From Thermoanaerobaculia bacterium (GTDB lineage: Bacteria; Acidobacteriota; Thermoanaerobaculia; UBA5066), in assembly GCA_022071945.1 (NCBI GenBank), contig JAJVIN010000024.1, positions 101,602 to 165,601 on the forward strand: a stretch of DNA of 64,000 bases. Direction: 5' to 3'. Of the stretch, positions 35,094-45,783 are shown piece after piece. How positions within the stretch are numbered: position 1 is the first letter of the stretch; each line of letters begins with the position of its first letter. The notes below the pieces were generated by a model that made no database searches, had not been told where the DNA came from, and worked only from the letters and a program-made list of their open reading frames with translations. The translations under genes and the position numbers were made by a program.

Positions 35094-35870
35094 CTAGAAG
35101 ATTTCTGAATGTTCGTCAATCGGTCGTTCGGAAATCAGCCTCTCGGCGCACGCCACGAGGAGCCGGTCCGACGCTGGATTCTCGACGACTCTCTGGAGGT
35201 CCCCCGCTGAGCAGCGAGAGAGGAGCGAGAGGGCGAGAGAACGCGGCGCCGCCCGGCACTCCACCATCGCCAGGCGAACGGCCGAACGCATCATCCATTT
35301 CTCGCTCGAGGAGAGAACCCCGAGACTCGCCGGCAGAGGCCGGCCGGTCGTCACCCAGGCGACCAGGTCTTCCTCCACCAGCCTCGGGTTCACCAGGACG
35401 GCCGCAAAGACCCGGGGGTCCGGGTCCCGGAGCAGCACGGGGATGACGGGCCGGTCCGCCAGCCGGGCCAGCGCCGTCTTTTCTCCCAGAGTCAGCCGCG
35501 GGAGCTTGTCGATCAGCCACTGGCTCGCCCGGAGCCGCACCGGCATCGGTGTGCGGGCTTCCCTCGAGATGTCGAGGAGATCCCGCCACGCGAGATCCTC
35601 CAGACACCGGAGCGCCTGGGCGCGGGGCGCTGCCGGGTGAAGGGCAATCGCCTTTCTGACCGACGCCGTCGAGAGAGCGCGGCGCGACGCCAGGATCTCC
35701 TCGATGACGGGCTCTCCGCAGAACGGATGCCTGAGGACCTGCAGGACTTCCCGGTCCGAGAACCGCGCGAGGTTCTCCTCGACGAGCCGGTAAAGCTCGC
35801 TCCGGCCCGCGGCGGAGATCATCGACGCGAAGGCTGACGTCTTCTCGCTGGACTGCGCCGGCATCCTCAT
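35094..35870 (-). CDS. Helical-repeat-like hypothetical protein
   Basis: Unrecognised protein of about 258 residues, with repeated motifs such as REVLQVLRHPFCGEPVIEEIL, SVRKAIALHPAAPRAQALRCLEDLAW and RDPDPRVFAAVLVNPRLVEEDLVAW, which look like HEAT or similar solenoid repeats. The reading frame is open upstream through trpA, but ATG 35870 follows an AGGA box and leaves an 11 bp gap after the trpA stop. Same transcription unit as the trp genes by position. Confidence 0.75.
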   Translation of the reverse strand: MRMPAQSSEKTSAFASMISAAGRSELYRLVEENLARFSDREVLQVLRHPFCGEPVIEEILASRRALSTASVRKAIALHPAAPRAQALRCLEDLAWRDLLDISREARTPMPVRLRASQWLIDKLPRLTLGEKTALARLADRPVIPVLLRDPDPRVFAAVLVNPRLVEEDLVAWVTTGRPLPASLGVLSSSEKWMMRSAVRLAMVECRAAPRSLALSLLSRCSAGDLQRVVENPASDRLLVACAERLISERPIDEHSEIF

Positions 35871-35881
35871 CGTCCTGCCAA

Positions 35882-36691
35882 TTATCGTGCCAGACCCCCC
35901 GCAAGCGACCGGACGAGCCGGGTGACCTCGCTGACCGGGTCTTTTCCCGAGAGGACCGCCTCCTCGCAACACCTCACGACAACGCTGCCCACGACGACTC
36001 CGTCCGCCAGCCGTGCCGCCTGCCGGACGTGCTCGGGAGTGGCGATCCCAAACCCGACCGCGACGGGCAGCCGCCCCGCCACTTTCTTCACCCTGGCGAC
36101 GAGATCCGGGAGCTCGGCGGGAAGGTCCTTCCGTTCTCCGGTCACCCCCGGACGCGAGACGAGGTAGAGGAATCCCCTCGTGATCGAGACGGCCTTCTGG
36201 ATCCGAGCCTCGGTCGACGTCGGGGCCAGGAGATTCACGGGAGCCAATCCCTCCCGGATCAGGCCCCGGCACAGTCCTGCCCCTTCCTCGGGCGGAAGGT
36301 CCGTGAAGAGCACTCCGTCGGCTCCTGCTTCCCGCGCTTCGGAGATGAACGCGTCCTCCCCCATCGCGAGAACCGGATTGACGTAGCCGAAGAGCACGAC
36401 CGGCACCTCGCACCCTTCGCTCCGGACCTTCTTCAGAATCGAAAGCGACGGACGCAGACCGCCTCCTTGCAGGAGAGCCCTTTCGCTCGCGCGCTGGATC
36501 ACGGGACCATCCGCGATCGGGTCGCTGAACGGCACGCCGAGCTCCACGATGTCCGCCCCCGCTTCGCCGAGTGCCGGAATCATGCGGGCCGTGGTTTCAG
36601 AATCGGGATCCGAGGCCTCGACGAAGATGATGAGGCACGCCCGGTTCTCGGCCCGGGCTCGTTCGAACGCTCGTTCCAGCCGGCCGCTCAC
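35882..36691 (-). CDS. trpA: Tryptophan synthase alpha subunit
   Basis: Cleaves indole-3-glycerol phosphate to indole and glyceraldehyde-3-phosphate. 269 residues. Catalytic Glu lies in [19 protein letters not shown] and the catalytic Asp in [21 protein letters not shown] (loop 6-like) and [10 protein letters not shown] are seen. One unusual point: the first conserved strand reads [15 protein letters not shown] where most homologues have a T-A-G-D-P pattern. GTG at 36691 overlaps the trpB stop, so the alpha and beta subunits are translationally coupled. Confidence 0.95.
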   Translation of the reverse strand: MSGRLERAFERARAENRACLIIFVEASDPDSETTARMIPALGEAGADIVELGVPFSDPIADGPVIQRASERALLQGGGLRPSLSILKKVRSEGCEVPVVLFGYVNPVLAMGEDAFISEAREAGADGVLFTDLPPEEGAGLCRGLIREGLAPVNLLAPTSTEARIQKAVSITRGFLYLVSRPGVTGERKDLPAELPDLVARVKKVAGRLPVAVGFGIATPEHVRQAARLADGVVVGSVVVRCCEEAVLSGKDPVSEVTRLVRSLAGGLAR

Positions 36692-37887
36692 CCGAGACCT
36701 CCTTCCATCGCCATGACCGACGGGACGTCCTTGTCGCCGCGGCCGGAGAGGTTCACGACGATCCGCGCCTCCTTGCCCAGACCCTTCGCGACCCGGAGGG
36801 CGAACGCCACGGCGTGGGCCGTCTCGAGTGCGGGAATGATGCCTTCGAGCTCCGACAGCCGGTGGAACGCCTCCAGTGCCTCCGCATCCGAGACCGAGGC
36901 GTATTCGCACCGGCCCGTCTCTTTCAGCCAGGCGTGCTCGGGGCCGACGGCCGGGTAGTCGAGACCCGCGGAGACGGAGTGTGTCGGCAGAATCTGCCCG
37001 CCCTCATCCTGCAGAACATAGGTACGGGTGCCGTGAAGAACCCCCGGACGTCCCGGACCAAAGCGAACGGCGTGCTGACCCGGTTCCATCGAGCGTCCCC
37101 CTGCCTCCACCCCCGTCATCTTGACGTCCGCGAACCGCAGGAACGGCCAGAAGAGGCCGATGGCGTTCGATCCCCCACCGACACAGGCGATCAAGTGAGT
37201 TGGCCTCCCCTCTGGCATGAGCTTCCGGCTCTGCCGGATGACTTCCTTGCCGATGACCGCGTGAAAGTCGCGCACCATTGTCGGGAACGGGTGCGGACCC
37301 AGGACCGAGCCGAGAATGTAGTGAGTGTCTTCGTACGAGCCCACCCAGTCGCGCATGGCCGCGTTGATCGCGTCCTTAAGGGTGCGCGACCCGCTGTCCA
37401 CCGGGACGACCCGGGCCCCGAGAAGGCGCATCCTGTAGACGTTCAGCGCCTGCCTCTCGACGTCGACCGCTCCCATGTAAACGACGCATTCGAGACCCAG
37501 GAGCGCGCACGCCGTCGCCGTGGCGACTCCGTGCTGCCCGGCCCCGGTCTCGGCGATGACGCGCGTCTTCCCCATTCGCTTCGTCAGGAGCGCCTGCCCG
37601 AGAGCGTTGTTGATCTTGTGCGCCCCCGTGTGGAGAAGGTCTTCTCTCTTCAGGTAGATCCTTGCGCCTCCGAGCATCCCGGTGAGCCGCCCGGCGAACG
37701 TCAGCGGGGTCGGACGTCCCGCAAAACTGGCGAGAAGCCCGTCCAGCTCCTTCTTGAAAGAAGGATCCTTCCTGGCTGCGCGATACGCGGCCAGGAGCTC
37801 GTCGATCGGCGCCATCAGGGTCTCCGGCACGAACTGTCCGCCGTAGGGCCCGAATCGGCCCCGGCCCCCCTTCACAAGACGGCTCAT
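36688..37887 (-). CDS. trpB: Tryptophan synthase beta subunit
   Basis: PLP enzyme joining indole and serine. 399 residues, standard length. PLP-lysine lies in [16 protein letters not shown] (about 85-100), the substrate-glutamate region is [13 protein letters not shown], and the phosphate-binding loop is [11 protein letters not shown]-terminus [15 protein letters not shown] is canonical for TrpB1. ATG at 37887 overlaps the trpCF stop. Confidence 0.97.
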   Translation of the reverse strand: MSRLVKGGRGRFGPYGGQFVPETLMAPIDELLAAYRAARKDPSFKKELDGLLASFAGRPTPLTFAGRLTGMLGGARIYLKREDLLHTGAHKINNALGQALLTKRMGKTRVIAETGAGQHGVATATACALLGLECVVYMGAVDVERQALNVYRMRLLGARVVPVDSGSRTLKDAINAAMRDWVGSYEDTHYILGSVLGPHPFPTMVRDFHAVIGKEVIRQSRKLMPEGRPTHLIACVGGGSNAIGLFWPFLRFADVKMTGVEAGGRSMEPGQHAVRFGPGRPGVLHGTRTYVLQDEGGQILPTHSVSAGLDYPAVGPEHAWLKETGRCEYASVSDAEALEAFHRLSELEGIIPALETAHAVAFALRVAKGLGKEARIVVNLSGRGDKDVPSVMAMEGGLG

Positions 37888-39284
37888 TCCACCTCCAAAA
37901 CCGTGGCACGGACCGCATCCACGAAATCGCGAACGCGGCCTCTGTCCTTGATTCCCGGACTCGCCTCGACACCCGACGCCACGTCCACGATGTCGGGCCT
38001 CGCCCTGCGTATCGCCTCCGCCACGTTCCCGCTCGCCAGACCGCCCGCAAGCGCGAAGGGTCCCGGCACCGGGCGGGCGCCGAAAAGCGAAAGATCGACT
38101 CGCCGCCCCGTGCCCCCGCCCTCGCCGGCGCTCACCGCGTCAAAGAGCGGCAGGCCGCGGGTCCACTGCCGCGCCCTGGCAAACCCGTCCTCCGAAGCCG
38201 GGAACGTGCGCCAGATGGGAACGCCCAGGTCCAGACTCGACAGCCCCGGAGGATCGTCCGCGACCTGGATGGCATGAGGCTTCACGTTTCGCGTGATCCT
38301 CTCGATCTCCTCGAGAGAGTTCCTGTAAAAGACGAGGACCGGCCGGGCCAGCCGCGCGGCCCCGGCGAGGGCGCACGCCGTCTCCTCCGAGACACGCCGC
38401 GGCGAAGCCGCCGACATATTGAGTCCCAAGTAGTCGGCTCCGAGCTCTTCGCACAGCGCGACATCCGAAAGGCGCGTCACCCCGCAGATCTTCACGTCCG
38501 TCGTCCCGATCCCCCTCAGGCGCCTGACGCCCACGCTCTGACTCGTGGCTCTGAGAAGCGACTCCCCCACGAGAAAGGCACGGTAGCCCGCCGCTGACAG
38601 CAGGCGGACGCCGGCCGGGGAGTGGATGCCGCTCTCGGCAACAGGAAGGCAGCCCTCGGGAATGAGGTGCCCGATCCTCGCCATCGCGGGCAGATCGACC
38701 GCGAAGGTCGAGAGGTTCCGGGCGTTCACGCCCACGATCGAGGCGCCCGAGGCGAGAGCCTCGCCGAGCTCGTCCTCCGAATGCGCCTCGACGAGGGCCG
38801 CGAGGCCCCTGGCCCGCGCCTCGGCGAGGAGGTGCGCGAGCTCGCGCGGCTCGAGGACCGAGACGATCAGGAGCACGGCGTCGGCCCCGATCTGGACGGC
38901 GAAGTCGAGCTGCTCGACCGTGAAGACGAAGTCCTTCATCAAGACTGGAAGCCCTGACGCCCGCCGGGCCCGCGAGAGCCAGGAGGGATCGCCGCCGAAG
39001 GAGTCCTTCTCGATCACGACCGACAGCGCGGCCGCTCCTCCCCGGGCATACGAGATCGCGACGTCCTCGATCCGGCCCGCGGCATCCGGCAGGATCAGCC
39101 CCGCCGACGGAGAACGATGCTTGATCTCCGCAAGGATCTGGGGACCCGGCCTTCCGAGGGCTTCCTCAAACGCGGCACCACGAGGAGGAAGGCCGCGCCC
39201 GGCCGGCACCCGAAACTCACCCGCTGCTATCCGCCTTACCTTGGCCTCGATGATGTCGCCCAGGATCCCGCCAGGTCTCTTCAC
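37884..39284 (-). CDS. trpC-trpF: TrpC-TrpF fusion: indole-3-glycerol phosphate synthase/phosphoribosylanthranilate isomerase
   Basis: 466 residues with two TIM-barrel enzymes. The TrpC part (about 1-260) has [37 protein letters not shown] and [11 protein letters not shown]. The TrpF part (about 262-466) starts [12 protein letters not shown] (catalytic Cys), and has the Asp region LFDAV with [12 protein letters not shown] plus [12 protein letters not shown]. Together they carry out the middle two steps of tryptophan synthesis. TrpCF fusions are known in enterobacteria and some other groups. GTG 39284 overlaps the trpD stop. Confidence 0.96.
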   Translation of the reverse strand: MKRPGGILGDIIEAKVRRIAAGEFRVPAGRGLPPRGAAFEEALGRPGPQILAEIKHRSPSAGLILPDAAGRIEDVAISYARGGAAALSVVIEKDSFGGDPSWLSRARRASGLPVLMKDFVFTVEQLDFAVQIGADAVLLIVSVLEPRELAHLLAEARARGLAALVEAHSEDELGEALASGASIVGVNARNLSTFAVDLPAMARIGHLIPEGCLPVAESGIHSPAGVRLLSAAGYRAFLVGESLLRATSQSVGVRRLRGIGTTDVKICGVTRLSDVALCEELGADYLGLNMSAASPRRVSEETACALAGAARLARPVLVFYRNSLEEIERITRNVKPHAIQVADDPPGLSSLDLGVPIWRTFPASEDGFARARQWTRGLPLFDAVSAGEGGGTGRRVDLSLFGARPVPGPFALAGGLASGNVAEAIRRARPDIVDVASGVEASPGIKDRGRVRDFVDAVRATVLEVE

Positions 39285-40336
39285 TCCCCACCCTTCTCTT
39301 TTCGGCAGTGCGCCAGAAACGACTCCAGGACGGCGAGGGCGGCCCCGTCCGCGATGGCGGACCGCACGGCCCGGACCGCCTCGGCGGGTGTGGCGGCCAC
39401 GCCCGCGACGTAGGCCGCGGCGGCGGCGTTCATGAGGACGACCTCCGTCCTCGGACCTTCTTCACCCGAGAGGATGGCCCGGAGGATCTCCGCGTTTCTC
39501 TGGGCGTCGCCGCCGGCAAGGGCATCGCGCGAAACCTCTTCGAGTCCGAAGTCCGCGGCCGTGACCCGCTTCATCTCGACGACGTCTCCCTTGACCTCGG
39601 CCAGAACGTTCTCGCCGGAAGGCAGGAGCTCATCGAGACCGGTCTCGTGAGAGAAGACCAGGCCATGCTCGACCCCTCTCAGCGCGAGCGCCCGGGCCAC
39701 GACGGGTACCCTCTCGGGGCGGTCCACCCCGACGATCTGCCTCCTAATGCGCGCGGGATTTGCGAGGGGTCCCGCGAGATTGAAGATGGTGCGGATCCCG
39801 AGCGAGCGGCGGATGGGGGCGACCTTCTTCATCGCGGGGTGATAGTGCGGGGCGAAGAGAAAGGCGAATCCCAGCGTCTCGAGGGCCCGGGCCGACGAGA
39901 CAGGGCTCATCTCGACATCGGCCCCGAGCTCGGCCAGAACGTCCGCGGAGCCGCAGCGAGAGGAGACCGACCGGCCGCCATGCTTGGCCACGGGCGCTCC
40001 CGCGGCAGCGGCGACGAAGGAGGCCACCGTGGAGATATTGAAGGTCCCGGCCTCGTCTCCTCCGGTCCCGCAAACGTCGACGCAGCGGGCGCGCAGATCG
40101 TCATCGAGCGGCAGGTCCCCGGCCATGGAGAGCAGAAGGTCGACGACGCCCGCGAGCTCCTCGGCCGTCTCTCCGCGCGCGGCCAGGGCGGCCAAAAGCC
40201 CCGCGGCATGCAGCTCCACTCCCTCGCTCTCGAATAGGTGCCGGAAGGACTCTCGGCTCTCGTCCCGCGTCAGCTTCTGGCCCCTGGTGACGGCGCGCAG
40301 GGCGGAGACCACCGTTGGCCGGTCGGAGGCGCTCAT
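39281..40336 (-). CDS. trpD: Anthranilate phosphoribosyltransferase
   Basis: Transfers phosphoribosyl to anthranilate. 351 residues. The PRPP-binding motif [15 protein letters not shown] lies near residues 90-104, followed by [21 protein letters not shown] and [34 protein letters not shown] at 40336 is chosen because it overlaps the trpG stop (ATGA), and the longer upstream frame has no family similarity. Confidence 0.97.
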   Translation of the reverse strand: MSASDRPTVVSALRAVTRGQKLTRDESRESFRHLFESEGVELHAAGLLAALAARGETAEELAGVVDLLLSMAGDLPLDDDLRARCVDVCGTGGDEAGTFNISTVASFVAAAAGAPVAKHGGRSVSSRCGSADVLAELGADVEMSPVSSARALETLGFAFLFAPHYHPAMKKVAPIRRSLGIRTIFNLAGPLANPARIRRQIVGVDRPERVPVVARALALRGVEHGLVFSHETGLDELLPSGENVLAEVKGDVVEMKRVTAADFGLEEVSRDALAGGDAQRNAEILRAILSGEEGPRTEVVLMNAAAAAYVAGVAATPAEAVRAVRSAIADGAALAVLESFLAHCRKEKGGE

Positions 40337-40902
40337 GGTTCTCCCAGCGCCACGAAATTCGCCAGGAGCTTCGGGCCCTCCGAGGTCAGGATCGACTCGG
40401 GATGGAACTGAACCCCAAAAACGGGACGGCTCCGGTGCTGGACCCCCATCACGGTCCCGTCGTTCGTCTCCGCCGTGATGCGGAGCTCGTCGGGAACGCT
40501 CTGACGCTCCACCACCAGCGAGTGGTACCGGGTCGCCGTGAACGGATTCTTGAGGTCCTTGAAGAGGCCCCGTCCATCGTGAAAGATCTCGGATGTCTTG
40601 CCGTGCATCAGCTGGGTCGCCCGGACGACCTGGCCGCCGAAGACGAGGCCGATCGCCTGGTGGCCGAGGCAGACTCCGAGGAGCGGGATGTCCCCGGACT
40701 TCCGGATGAGCTCGCACGAGACTCCGGCATCCTCGGGCCGGCCCGGCCCGGGCGAGATCACGATCCGGCTCGGCCGCCGCTCGAGGAGCTTCTCGACCGT
40801 CTCGACGTCGTTTCTCACCACCTGTACGTCCTCCGAGAGCTCGAGAAGGAACTGCACCAGGTTGTAGGTGAAGGAATCGTAGTTGTCGATCACCAGGATC
40901 AT
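40333..40902 (-). CDS. trpG: Anthranilate synthase component II (glutamine amidotransferase)
   Basis: Supplies ammonia to TrpE. 189 residues, class I glutamine amidotransferase: [11 protein letters not shown] at the start, the nucleophile Cys in [12 protein letters not shown] (about 77-88), SPGPGRP oxyanion segment, and the His-Pro-Glu in [12 protein letters not shown]. It could also serve PabA-type p-aminobenzoate synthesis. ATG overlaps the trpE stop. Confidence 0.96.
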   Translation of the reverse strand: MILVIDNYDSFTYNLVQFLLELSEDVQVVRNDVETVEKLLERRPSRIVISPGPGRPEDAGVSCELIRKSGDIPLLGVCLGHQAIGLVFGGQVVRATQLMHGKTSEIFHDGRGLFKDLKNPFTATRYHSLVVERQSVPDELRITAETNDGTVMGVQHRSRPVFGVQFHPESILTSEGPKLLANFVALGEP

Positions 40903-42269
40903 GACTCGTACTCCCCCGCGCGCTCGACGGCCCGCATCAGGGCCGCCGCCTTGTTCTCACACTCCTCCGCTTCCCGCTCGGGCACGGAGTCCGCCACGAT
41001 GCCGGCGCCAGACTGGATGTAGAGCCTCCCGTTCGTCACCAGCGCCGTCCGGATGGCGATCGCCATGTCGAGATTGCCGGAGAAGTCGAGATAGCCGAGG
41101 GCCCCCCCGTAGGGACCGCGCCGAACGGGCTCGAGCTCCTCGATGATCTCCATGGCCCTCACCTTCGGGGCCCCCGAGAGGGTCCCCGCTGGGAAGGTCG
41201 CGGCGAGCGCGTCGACCGCGTCCTTGCCGGGCGCGAGCCGGCAGGTGACGCGCGAGGCAATGTGCATGACGTGCGAGGCGTGAACGACCTGCATGAACTC
41301 GTCGACCGTGACGGTGCCCCGCCTCCCGACCCGTCCGAGGTCGTTTCGGCCCAGATCGACCAGCATGATGTGTTCGGCCCTCTCCTTCTCGTCGGCCAGA
41401 AGCTCTTCCTCGAGCTTGTGGTCTTCCGCGCGCGTCTTCCCCCTCGGGCGCGTTCCCGCAAGCGGAATCGTCTCGGCCACGGCACCGCCCGCCTGCTGCT
41501 GGACCCTCACGAGCCTCTCCGGCGACGCCCCGAAGATGTCGCCCGCCGGCGTTCTGAGGAAGTACTGGTAGGGCGAGGGACTGATGCTGCGAAGCGCCCG
41601 ATAGACCGCGAAAGAGTCGCCCGGATAGGGCGCCGAGAAGCGGCGCGAGAGGACGACCTGAAAGATGTCGCCGGCCCGGATGTACTCTTTCGCCTGCTCC
41701 ACCGCTTCCATGTACGCCCCTCGCGAGAGGCTCTCATCCCATGCGAGGGCGTGACTTTCTCTCTTGGCGCTCGCCGCGTCCGGAGTTCTGAGCGCCGCCT
41801 TTTCGAGCCTCTCGAGCTCCGTCCGGGCTTCTTCTTCCCTCCCCTCGGGAACCCGCGTGATGAAGAGGAGGCGGTGACGCAGATGGTCGAACGCGATGAT
41901 CTCCGTAAAGACGCCGAACCAGGCCTCGGGCTGGCCCGTGTCGCCGGAGTTCTTCCCGGGCAGCCGCTCGAGAAGCCTCACGCAGTCGTACCCGACATAG
42001 CCAACGGCGCCGCCCGTGAACGGAGGCAGGTCTTCCTCTCCCGCCGCGGGCGGACTGTCCGGAACGGCCTTGAGCAGCTCGAACGGATTGCCGTCGCGAG
42101 ACGAGAAGGAGCGCTTCGGGGAAACGCCCAGGAAGGACCAGCGGGCTGGCCTCTCGCCACGCTCGACCGACTCGAGCAAGAAACACGGCTCTCCCGTGGC
42201 GAGGAGGTTTCGCATGACCGCGACCGGAGTCGTCAGGTCCGCGGGCCGCTCCCGAGTGACGATCTTCAA
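40899..42269 (-). CDS. trpE: Anthranilate synthase component I
   Basis: Makes anthranilate from chorismate. 456 residues. The N-terminal LLES motif in [21 protein letters not shown] is the tryptophan feedback site, so enzyme-level inhibition by tryptophan is likely. Chorismate-binding motifs are present: [59 protein letters not shown] and [20 protein letters not shown]. The start is TTG at 42269, overlapping the HisFIE stop (TTGA); the his and trp halves are thus joined by coupled translation. Confidence 0.96.
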   Translation of the reverse strand: MKIVTRERPADLTTPVAVMRNLLATGEPCFLLESVERGERPARWSFLGVSPKRSFSSRDGNPFELLKAVPDSPPAAGEEDLPPFTGGAVGYVGYDCVRLLERLPGKNSGDTGQPEAWFGVFTEIIAFDHLRHRLLFITRVPEGREEEARTELERLEKAALRTPDAASAKRESHALAWDESLSRGAYMEAVEQAKEYIRAGDIFQVVLSRRFSAPYPGDSFAVYRALRSISPSPYQYFLRTPAGDIFGASPERLVRVQQQAGGAVAETIPLAGTRPRGKTRAEDHKLEEELLADEKERAEHIMLVDLGRNDLGRVGRRGTVTVDEFMQVVHASHVMHIASRVTCRLAPGKDAVDALAATFPAGTLSGAPKVRAMEIIEELEPVRRGPYGGALGYLDFSGNLDMAIAIRTALVTNGRLYIQSGAGIVADSVPEREAEECENKAAALMRAVERAGEYES

Positions 42270-43714
42270 GGTGTCCCCCTTCTCTGACCCCGGCGCTTCT
42301 TCAGCTCTTCTTCCACCAGACTCTCTGGAACGTCCCGGGCCGTCATCAAAACCACGACGTGATACAGCAAATCGGCAATCTCCGAGGCCATGCGCTCGCG
42401 ATCTTCGCCCACCGCGGCCAGGGCTACCTCCACCCCTTCCTCACCGACCTTCTTGGCGATGCGCAGAGGACCGGCCGAGAAGAGGCTATTCGTGTAGGAG
42501 CCCGGCTGCGGATTCTCCTTCCGGTCCCTCACAACCGAGAAGAGCGGAGCCAGATCGAGAGACCGGGGCGCGTTCTTCAGGGCCTCGACCTCGTGAAAAC
42601 AGGTCAGGGCACCCGTGTGACAGGCCGGACCGGCCGGAATCACCGAGTAGAGAACCGCGTCCCCATCGCAATCGAGAGAGACCGAGACCACCTCCTGCAC
42701 GTTCCCCGAGGACTCTCCCTTCTTCCAGAGAGCCTTCCGGGAGCGGCTGAAGAAATGCGTCGCCCGCGTCTCGAGGGTCAGATCGAGGGCCTCCTCGTTG
42801 GCCCAGGCGAGCGTGAGCACGGTCTTGGACCGCGCATCCTGAACGATGACGGGAACGAGCCCCTGCTCGTTGAAGCGCACCGCCTCCCGCCACGGTTCCC
42901 GGACGGGCCGGACAACGACCCCGGCCCGCCTCATCGCGGCCTTGACCTCGCGAATGGAAAAGACCCGATCGTGGAAGACCGACGCGGCCAGGACCGCATC
43001 GGCTCCCGCCCGAACGCCCTCGGAGAAGTGCGAGAGCTCTCCCGCCCCTCCGGACGCGATCAGGGGGAGCGTCGTCGCCTTCCTGACGGCCTCGAGCATC
43101 TCCACGTCGAAGCCGTTCTTCGTGCCGTCGGTGTCCACGGAGGTCAGGAGGATCTCTCCGGCCCCGCGGGACTCGACCTCGCGAACCCAGTCGAGGAGCT
43201 TCCAGGGGCTCTCGCGGCGGCCGCCATGAGTCATCGCGACAGCATTCGCAATGCCGGCATCCGCGATGCCAGCATCCGCAATGCCGGCATTGCGAGTGCC
43301 CCGCCCCTCGACACGTTTCGCGTCGATGGCCACCACCACGCACTGCGAGCCATAGCGCTCGGCGATCCGGGTGATGAGTGAAGGGTCGGCGAGCGCGGCG
43401 GTGTTGACCGTCACGCGGTCGGCCCCCGCCCGAAGGAGGGCCCCGGCATCCTCGACCGAGCGGACTCCTCCTCCCACCGTGAACGGAATCGAAAGGACCT
43501 CGGCGATTCGCTCGACGAGATTCACGAGCGTGCCGCGCTCCTCGTGTGAGGCTGTGATGTCGAGGAAGATCAGCTCGTCGGCCCCCTCGCGCTCATAACG
43601 CTCCGCAGCCTGAACCGGATCTCCGGCGTCCCTGATGTTCTGGAACCTCAGCCCCTTCACGACACGTCCCCGGTCGATGTCGAGACACGGGATGAGACGG
43701 ACGGCGAGTGTCAT
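42266..43714 (-). CDS. hisF-hisIE: HisF-HisI-HisE fusion: cyclase subunit, PRA-CH and PRA-PH in one chain
   Basis: 482 residues in three segments. HisF (about 1-260) has [14 protein letters not shown] with catalytic Asp12, [16 protein letters not shown] with Asp131 and [13 protein letters not shown]. HisI (about 280-380) has [28 protein letters not shown] and PACHTG metal ligands. HisE (about 405-482) has the [14 protein letters not shown] and SEIADLLYH motifs. HisIE is common, but HisF attached in front is unusual. HisF also holds an insert of five-residue repeats (see separate entry). ATG 43714 has AGGAGG 6 bp upstream. Confidence 0.93.
   Translation of the reverse strand: MTLAVRLIPCLDIDRGRVVKGLRFQNIRDAGDPVQAAERYEREGADELIFLDITASHEERGTLVNLVERIAEVLSIPFTVGGGVRSVEDAGALLRAGADRVTVNTAALADPSLITRIAERYGSQCVVVAIDAKRVEGRGTRNAGIADAGIADAGIANAVAMTHGGRRESPWKLLDWVREVESRGAGEILLTSVDTDGTKNGFDVEMLEAVRKATTLPLIASGGAGELSHFSEGVRAGADAVLAASVFHDRVFSIREVKAAMRRAGVVVRPVREPWREAVRFNEQGLVPVIVQDARSKTVLTLAWANEEALDLTLETRATHFFSRSRKALWKKGESSGNVQEVVSVSLDCDGDAVLYSVIPAGPACHTGALTCFHEVEALKNAPRSLDLAPLFSVVRDRKENPQPGSYTNSLFSAGPLRIAKKVGEEGVEVALAAVGEDRERMASEIADLLYHVVVLMTARDVPESLVEEELKKRRGQRRGTP
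43243..43295. repeat. 15 bp tandem repeats inside hisF
   Basis: Three or more near copies of a 15 bp unit, in frame, encoding a DAGIA/NAGIA run at residues about 142-157 of HisF, just before the MTHGGR segment where the barrel normally continues with few residues. Copies differ at single bases. Confidence 0.85.
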
Positions 43715-43733
43715 GAAGACCTCCTCATCCCAA

Positions 43734-43797
43734 GCCTCATCGTGAGCCTCATCGTGAGCCTCATCGTGAGCCTCGTCGTGAGCCTCATCGTGAGCCT
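43734..43797. repeat. 12 bp tandem repeats at the hisA-hisF junction
   Basis: About five copies of a 12 bp unit (catcgtgagcct) fill the 70 bp gap and run into the 3' end of hisA, whose stop codon (43785-43787) is inside the array. Read on the minus strand in the hisF frame they would encode AHDE repeats ahead of the hisF ATG. Confidence 0.9.
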
Positions 43798-44576
43798 CCA
43801 CTTCGGGGCGGTGTCGTGTCCAGGACTCCCCGCCGCGGGTCTCGACCCGCCAGGGAATCCCGGAGCCTGGCCACCGACGTCTTTCCCTCGTGAAGGGCAC
43901 GGCCGAGGATGACGCCCGCGCTCCCGCCAGCAAGGACCCGCGCGATGCCGGGCAGGTCCTCGGGCCCTCGAACGCCGCCGGAGGCCAGGATTTCGCCGCC
44001 GAACGCTTCCCGAACAGCTCTCAAGAGCTCGAGGTTCGGCCCGCTCATCGCTCCGTCCCGTTCGATGTCGGTGACGAGCAGCGCCGTCACGCCGGCTGAC
44101 CCGAGATCCTGGGCCGCCTCGGCGGCGCCCGGCGCCCCCGCGTCCTCGACCCACCCCCGGATCGCCGGCCGCCCGTTCTTGCAGTCGAGCGCCACGACGA
44201 TTCGTTCCGGGCCCACCTTCGAGACGATCTCCTCGAATCCAACACGATCCGAGAACGGCAAGCTCCCGAGGACGGCGCGCGCCGCCCCCGCCGAGAGGAC
44301 GTCCTCAATGGCCGAAAGAGTTCGGAGCCCGCCCCCCACCTGGACCGGAACCCGCCGCGATGCGAGGAGGTTGCGGATGAGGGCGGAGTTCGACCCCTTT
44401 CCGAAGGCCGCGTCAAGGTCGACGATGTGAATTCCCCCCGCCCCCTCGTCCTCGAAGCGAGCGAGGACCTCGGCGGGATCGAGGTCGTAGCGCGTCTCGT
44501 CCTCAAGCCGCCCCTTCAAGAGCCGGACGATCCGCCCGTCCCTCAGGTCGATCGAGGGCCACAACACCAGGCTCAT
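43785..44576 (-). CDS. hisA: HisA: phosphoribosylformimino-AICAR phosphate isomerase
   Basis: TIM-barrel isomerase of histidine synthesis, 263 residues. Catalytic Asp is in [17 protein letters not shown] (about 8) and the second in [16 protein letters not shown]; also [10 protein letters not shown] and [11 protein letters not shown]. The last ~20 residues are not conserved and run into the tandem repeats. It could conceivably be the dual-function PriA, but a TrpF domain exists elsewhere in the operon, so HisA is preferred. ATG overlaps the hisH stop. Confidence 0.94.
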   Translation of the reverse strand: MSLVLWPSIDLRDGRIVRLLKGRLEDETRYDLDPAEVLARFEDEGAGGIHIVDLDAAFGKGSNSALIRNLLASRRVPVQVGGGLRTLSAIEDVLSAGAARAVLGSLPFSDRVGFEEIVSKVGPERIVVALDCKNGRPAIRGWVEDAGAPGAAEAAQDLGSAGVTALLVTDIERDGAMSGPNLELLRAVREAFGGEILASGGVRGPEDLPGIARVLAGGSAGVILGRALHEGKTSVARLRDSLAGRDPRRGVLDTTPPRSGGSR

Positions 44577-45190
44577 CGCGGGTCCTCCGACAGAAAGTTC
44601 GCGAGGATCCGGCTGCCGGCCGCGGACGACTTCTCCGGGTGGAACTGGCAGCCCCAGACCTCGCCGTGTTCGATCGCCGCGGGGAAAGGCGACCCGTACG
44701 CACAGCGCGCGGCGATGGATTCTTCTGGCACTCCCTCGGGCCTGAACGAATGAACGAAGTAGACGAAGACGGGTTCAGCGAGTCCAGAAAGAAGGCGCGT
44801 TCTCGTCGCGCTTTCGATCTGGAGCTCGTTCCAGCCGATGTGGGGCACGCGAACGCCCGGAGGAAACGGCCGAACCTCGCCGGGCACGAGCCCGAGCCCC
44901 TCGTTCTCGCCGAACTCGAAGCTCCTCTCGAAGAGGAGCTGAAAGCCCAGGCAGAGTCCGATCAACCTGCCTCCGTTTGCGAGGGCCGCCTTCACGGCCT
45001 CGGCGAGTCCCGATTGCCTCAGGCGCGAGATCGCCGGCGCGAAGGCCCCCACCCCGGGCAGGACGATTCTCTTGCCGCCCGCGACTCTCTCGGGTTCGGA
45101 CGTGAAGTCGACCGTGGCCCCGAGCCTCTCGAAGGCCCGTCTGACGGACGCCGTGTTGCCGACACCGTAGTCGAGAAGCGTCACCCTCAT
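44573..45190 (-). CDS. hisH: Imidazole glycerol phosphate synthase glutaminase subunit
   Basis: 205 residues. Class I glutamine amidotransferase partner of HisF: LLDYGVGNTASVRRAFERLG at the start, nucleophile Cys in LIGLCLGFQLLFERSFE (about 78-94), VPHIGWNEL, and the His/Glu in WGCQFHPEKSSAAG. It feeds ammonia to the HisF domain two genes downstream. ATG overlaps the hisB stop. Confidence 0.97.
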   Translation of the reverse strand: MRVTLLDYGVGNTASVRRAFERLGATVDFTSEPERVAGGKRIVLPGVGAFAPAISRLRQSGLAEAVKAALANGGRLIGLCLGFQLLFERSFEFGENEGLGLVPGEVRPFPPGVRVPHIGWNELQIESATRTRLLSGLAEPVFVYFVHSFRPEGVPEESIAARCAYGSPFPAAIEHGEVWGCQFHPEKSSAAGSRILANFLSEDPR

Positions 45191-45783
45191 ACGGTCAGCG
45201 TCCCCTTCGTCGAGGGAATATCCTCACCCGAGCGCGCGACCGCCATGGCCAGGGCCCGCGCCGAGGCCTTGAAAACCGCCTCGGCGATGTGGTGGCCATT
45301 CGTGCCGCGCAGGACATCGACGTGTAGAGCGAGGCGGGCGCGGAAGGCCACGCTCTTCCAGAACTCCTCGACCAGGGGAAAGGCGAAGTCCGGCGTGACC
45401 CAGACGCCCTCCCACTTCTCGGGACTCTCGAAGACGAGAAACGGGCGGCCCGAGAGGTCGACGACCGAGCGGGCGAGAGCCTCGTCGAGCGGCACATAGG
45501 CGTGCCCGAATCGAGAAATTCCCGCCCGGTCCCCTAACGCGCGGTCGAGAGCCTCGCCGAAAGCAAGGCCCGTGTCTTCGACCGTGTGGTGGGCGTCGAT
45601 GTGAACGTCCCCCTCGGCCGAAACGCGAAGGTCGAAGCGTCCGTGGCGGGCCAGGGCGTCGAGCATGTGAGAGAGGAACCCGACGGGTGTGGCGATCTCC
45701 GACTTGCCCGTTCCATCGAGGGTCAGGGAGAGGTCGATCGACGTCTCCTTCGTCTTGCGAGAAACACGCGCCGAACGGATCAT
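45187..45783 (-). CDS. hisB: Imidazoleglycerol-phosphate dehydratase
   Basis: 198 residues, standalone dehydratase (no phosphatase domain). Manganese-binding repeats are present: FLSHMLDALARHGRFDL, DAHHTVEDTGLAFGEAL and FGHAYVPLDEALAR, with the second half NGHHIAEAVFKASARAL. ATG overlaps the hisC stop. Because this HisB lacks a phosphatase half, a separate histidinol-phosphatase must be encoded outside this window. Confidence 0.97.
   Translation of the reverse strand: MIRSARVSRKTKETSIDLSLTLDGTGKSEIATPVGFLSHMLDALARHGRFDLRVSAEGDVHIDAHHTVEDTGLAFGEALDRALGDRAGISRFGHAYVPLDEALARSVVDLSGRPFLVFESPEKWEGVWVTPDFAFPLVEEFWKSVAFRARLALHVDVLRGTNGHHIAEAVFKASARALAMAVARSGEDIPSTKGTLTV

Noticed and set aside
43734..43797. 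CRISPR array
   Set aside because: Units are 12 bp without spacers or flanking cas genes.
43715..43933. HisF N-terminal extension through the AHDE repeats
   Set aside because: ATG 43714 has a strong AGGAGG and a canonical HisF start; the extension overlaps hisA.
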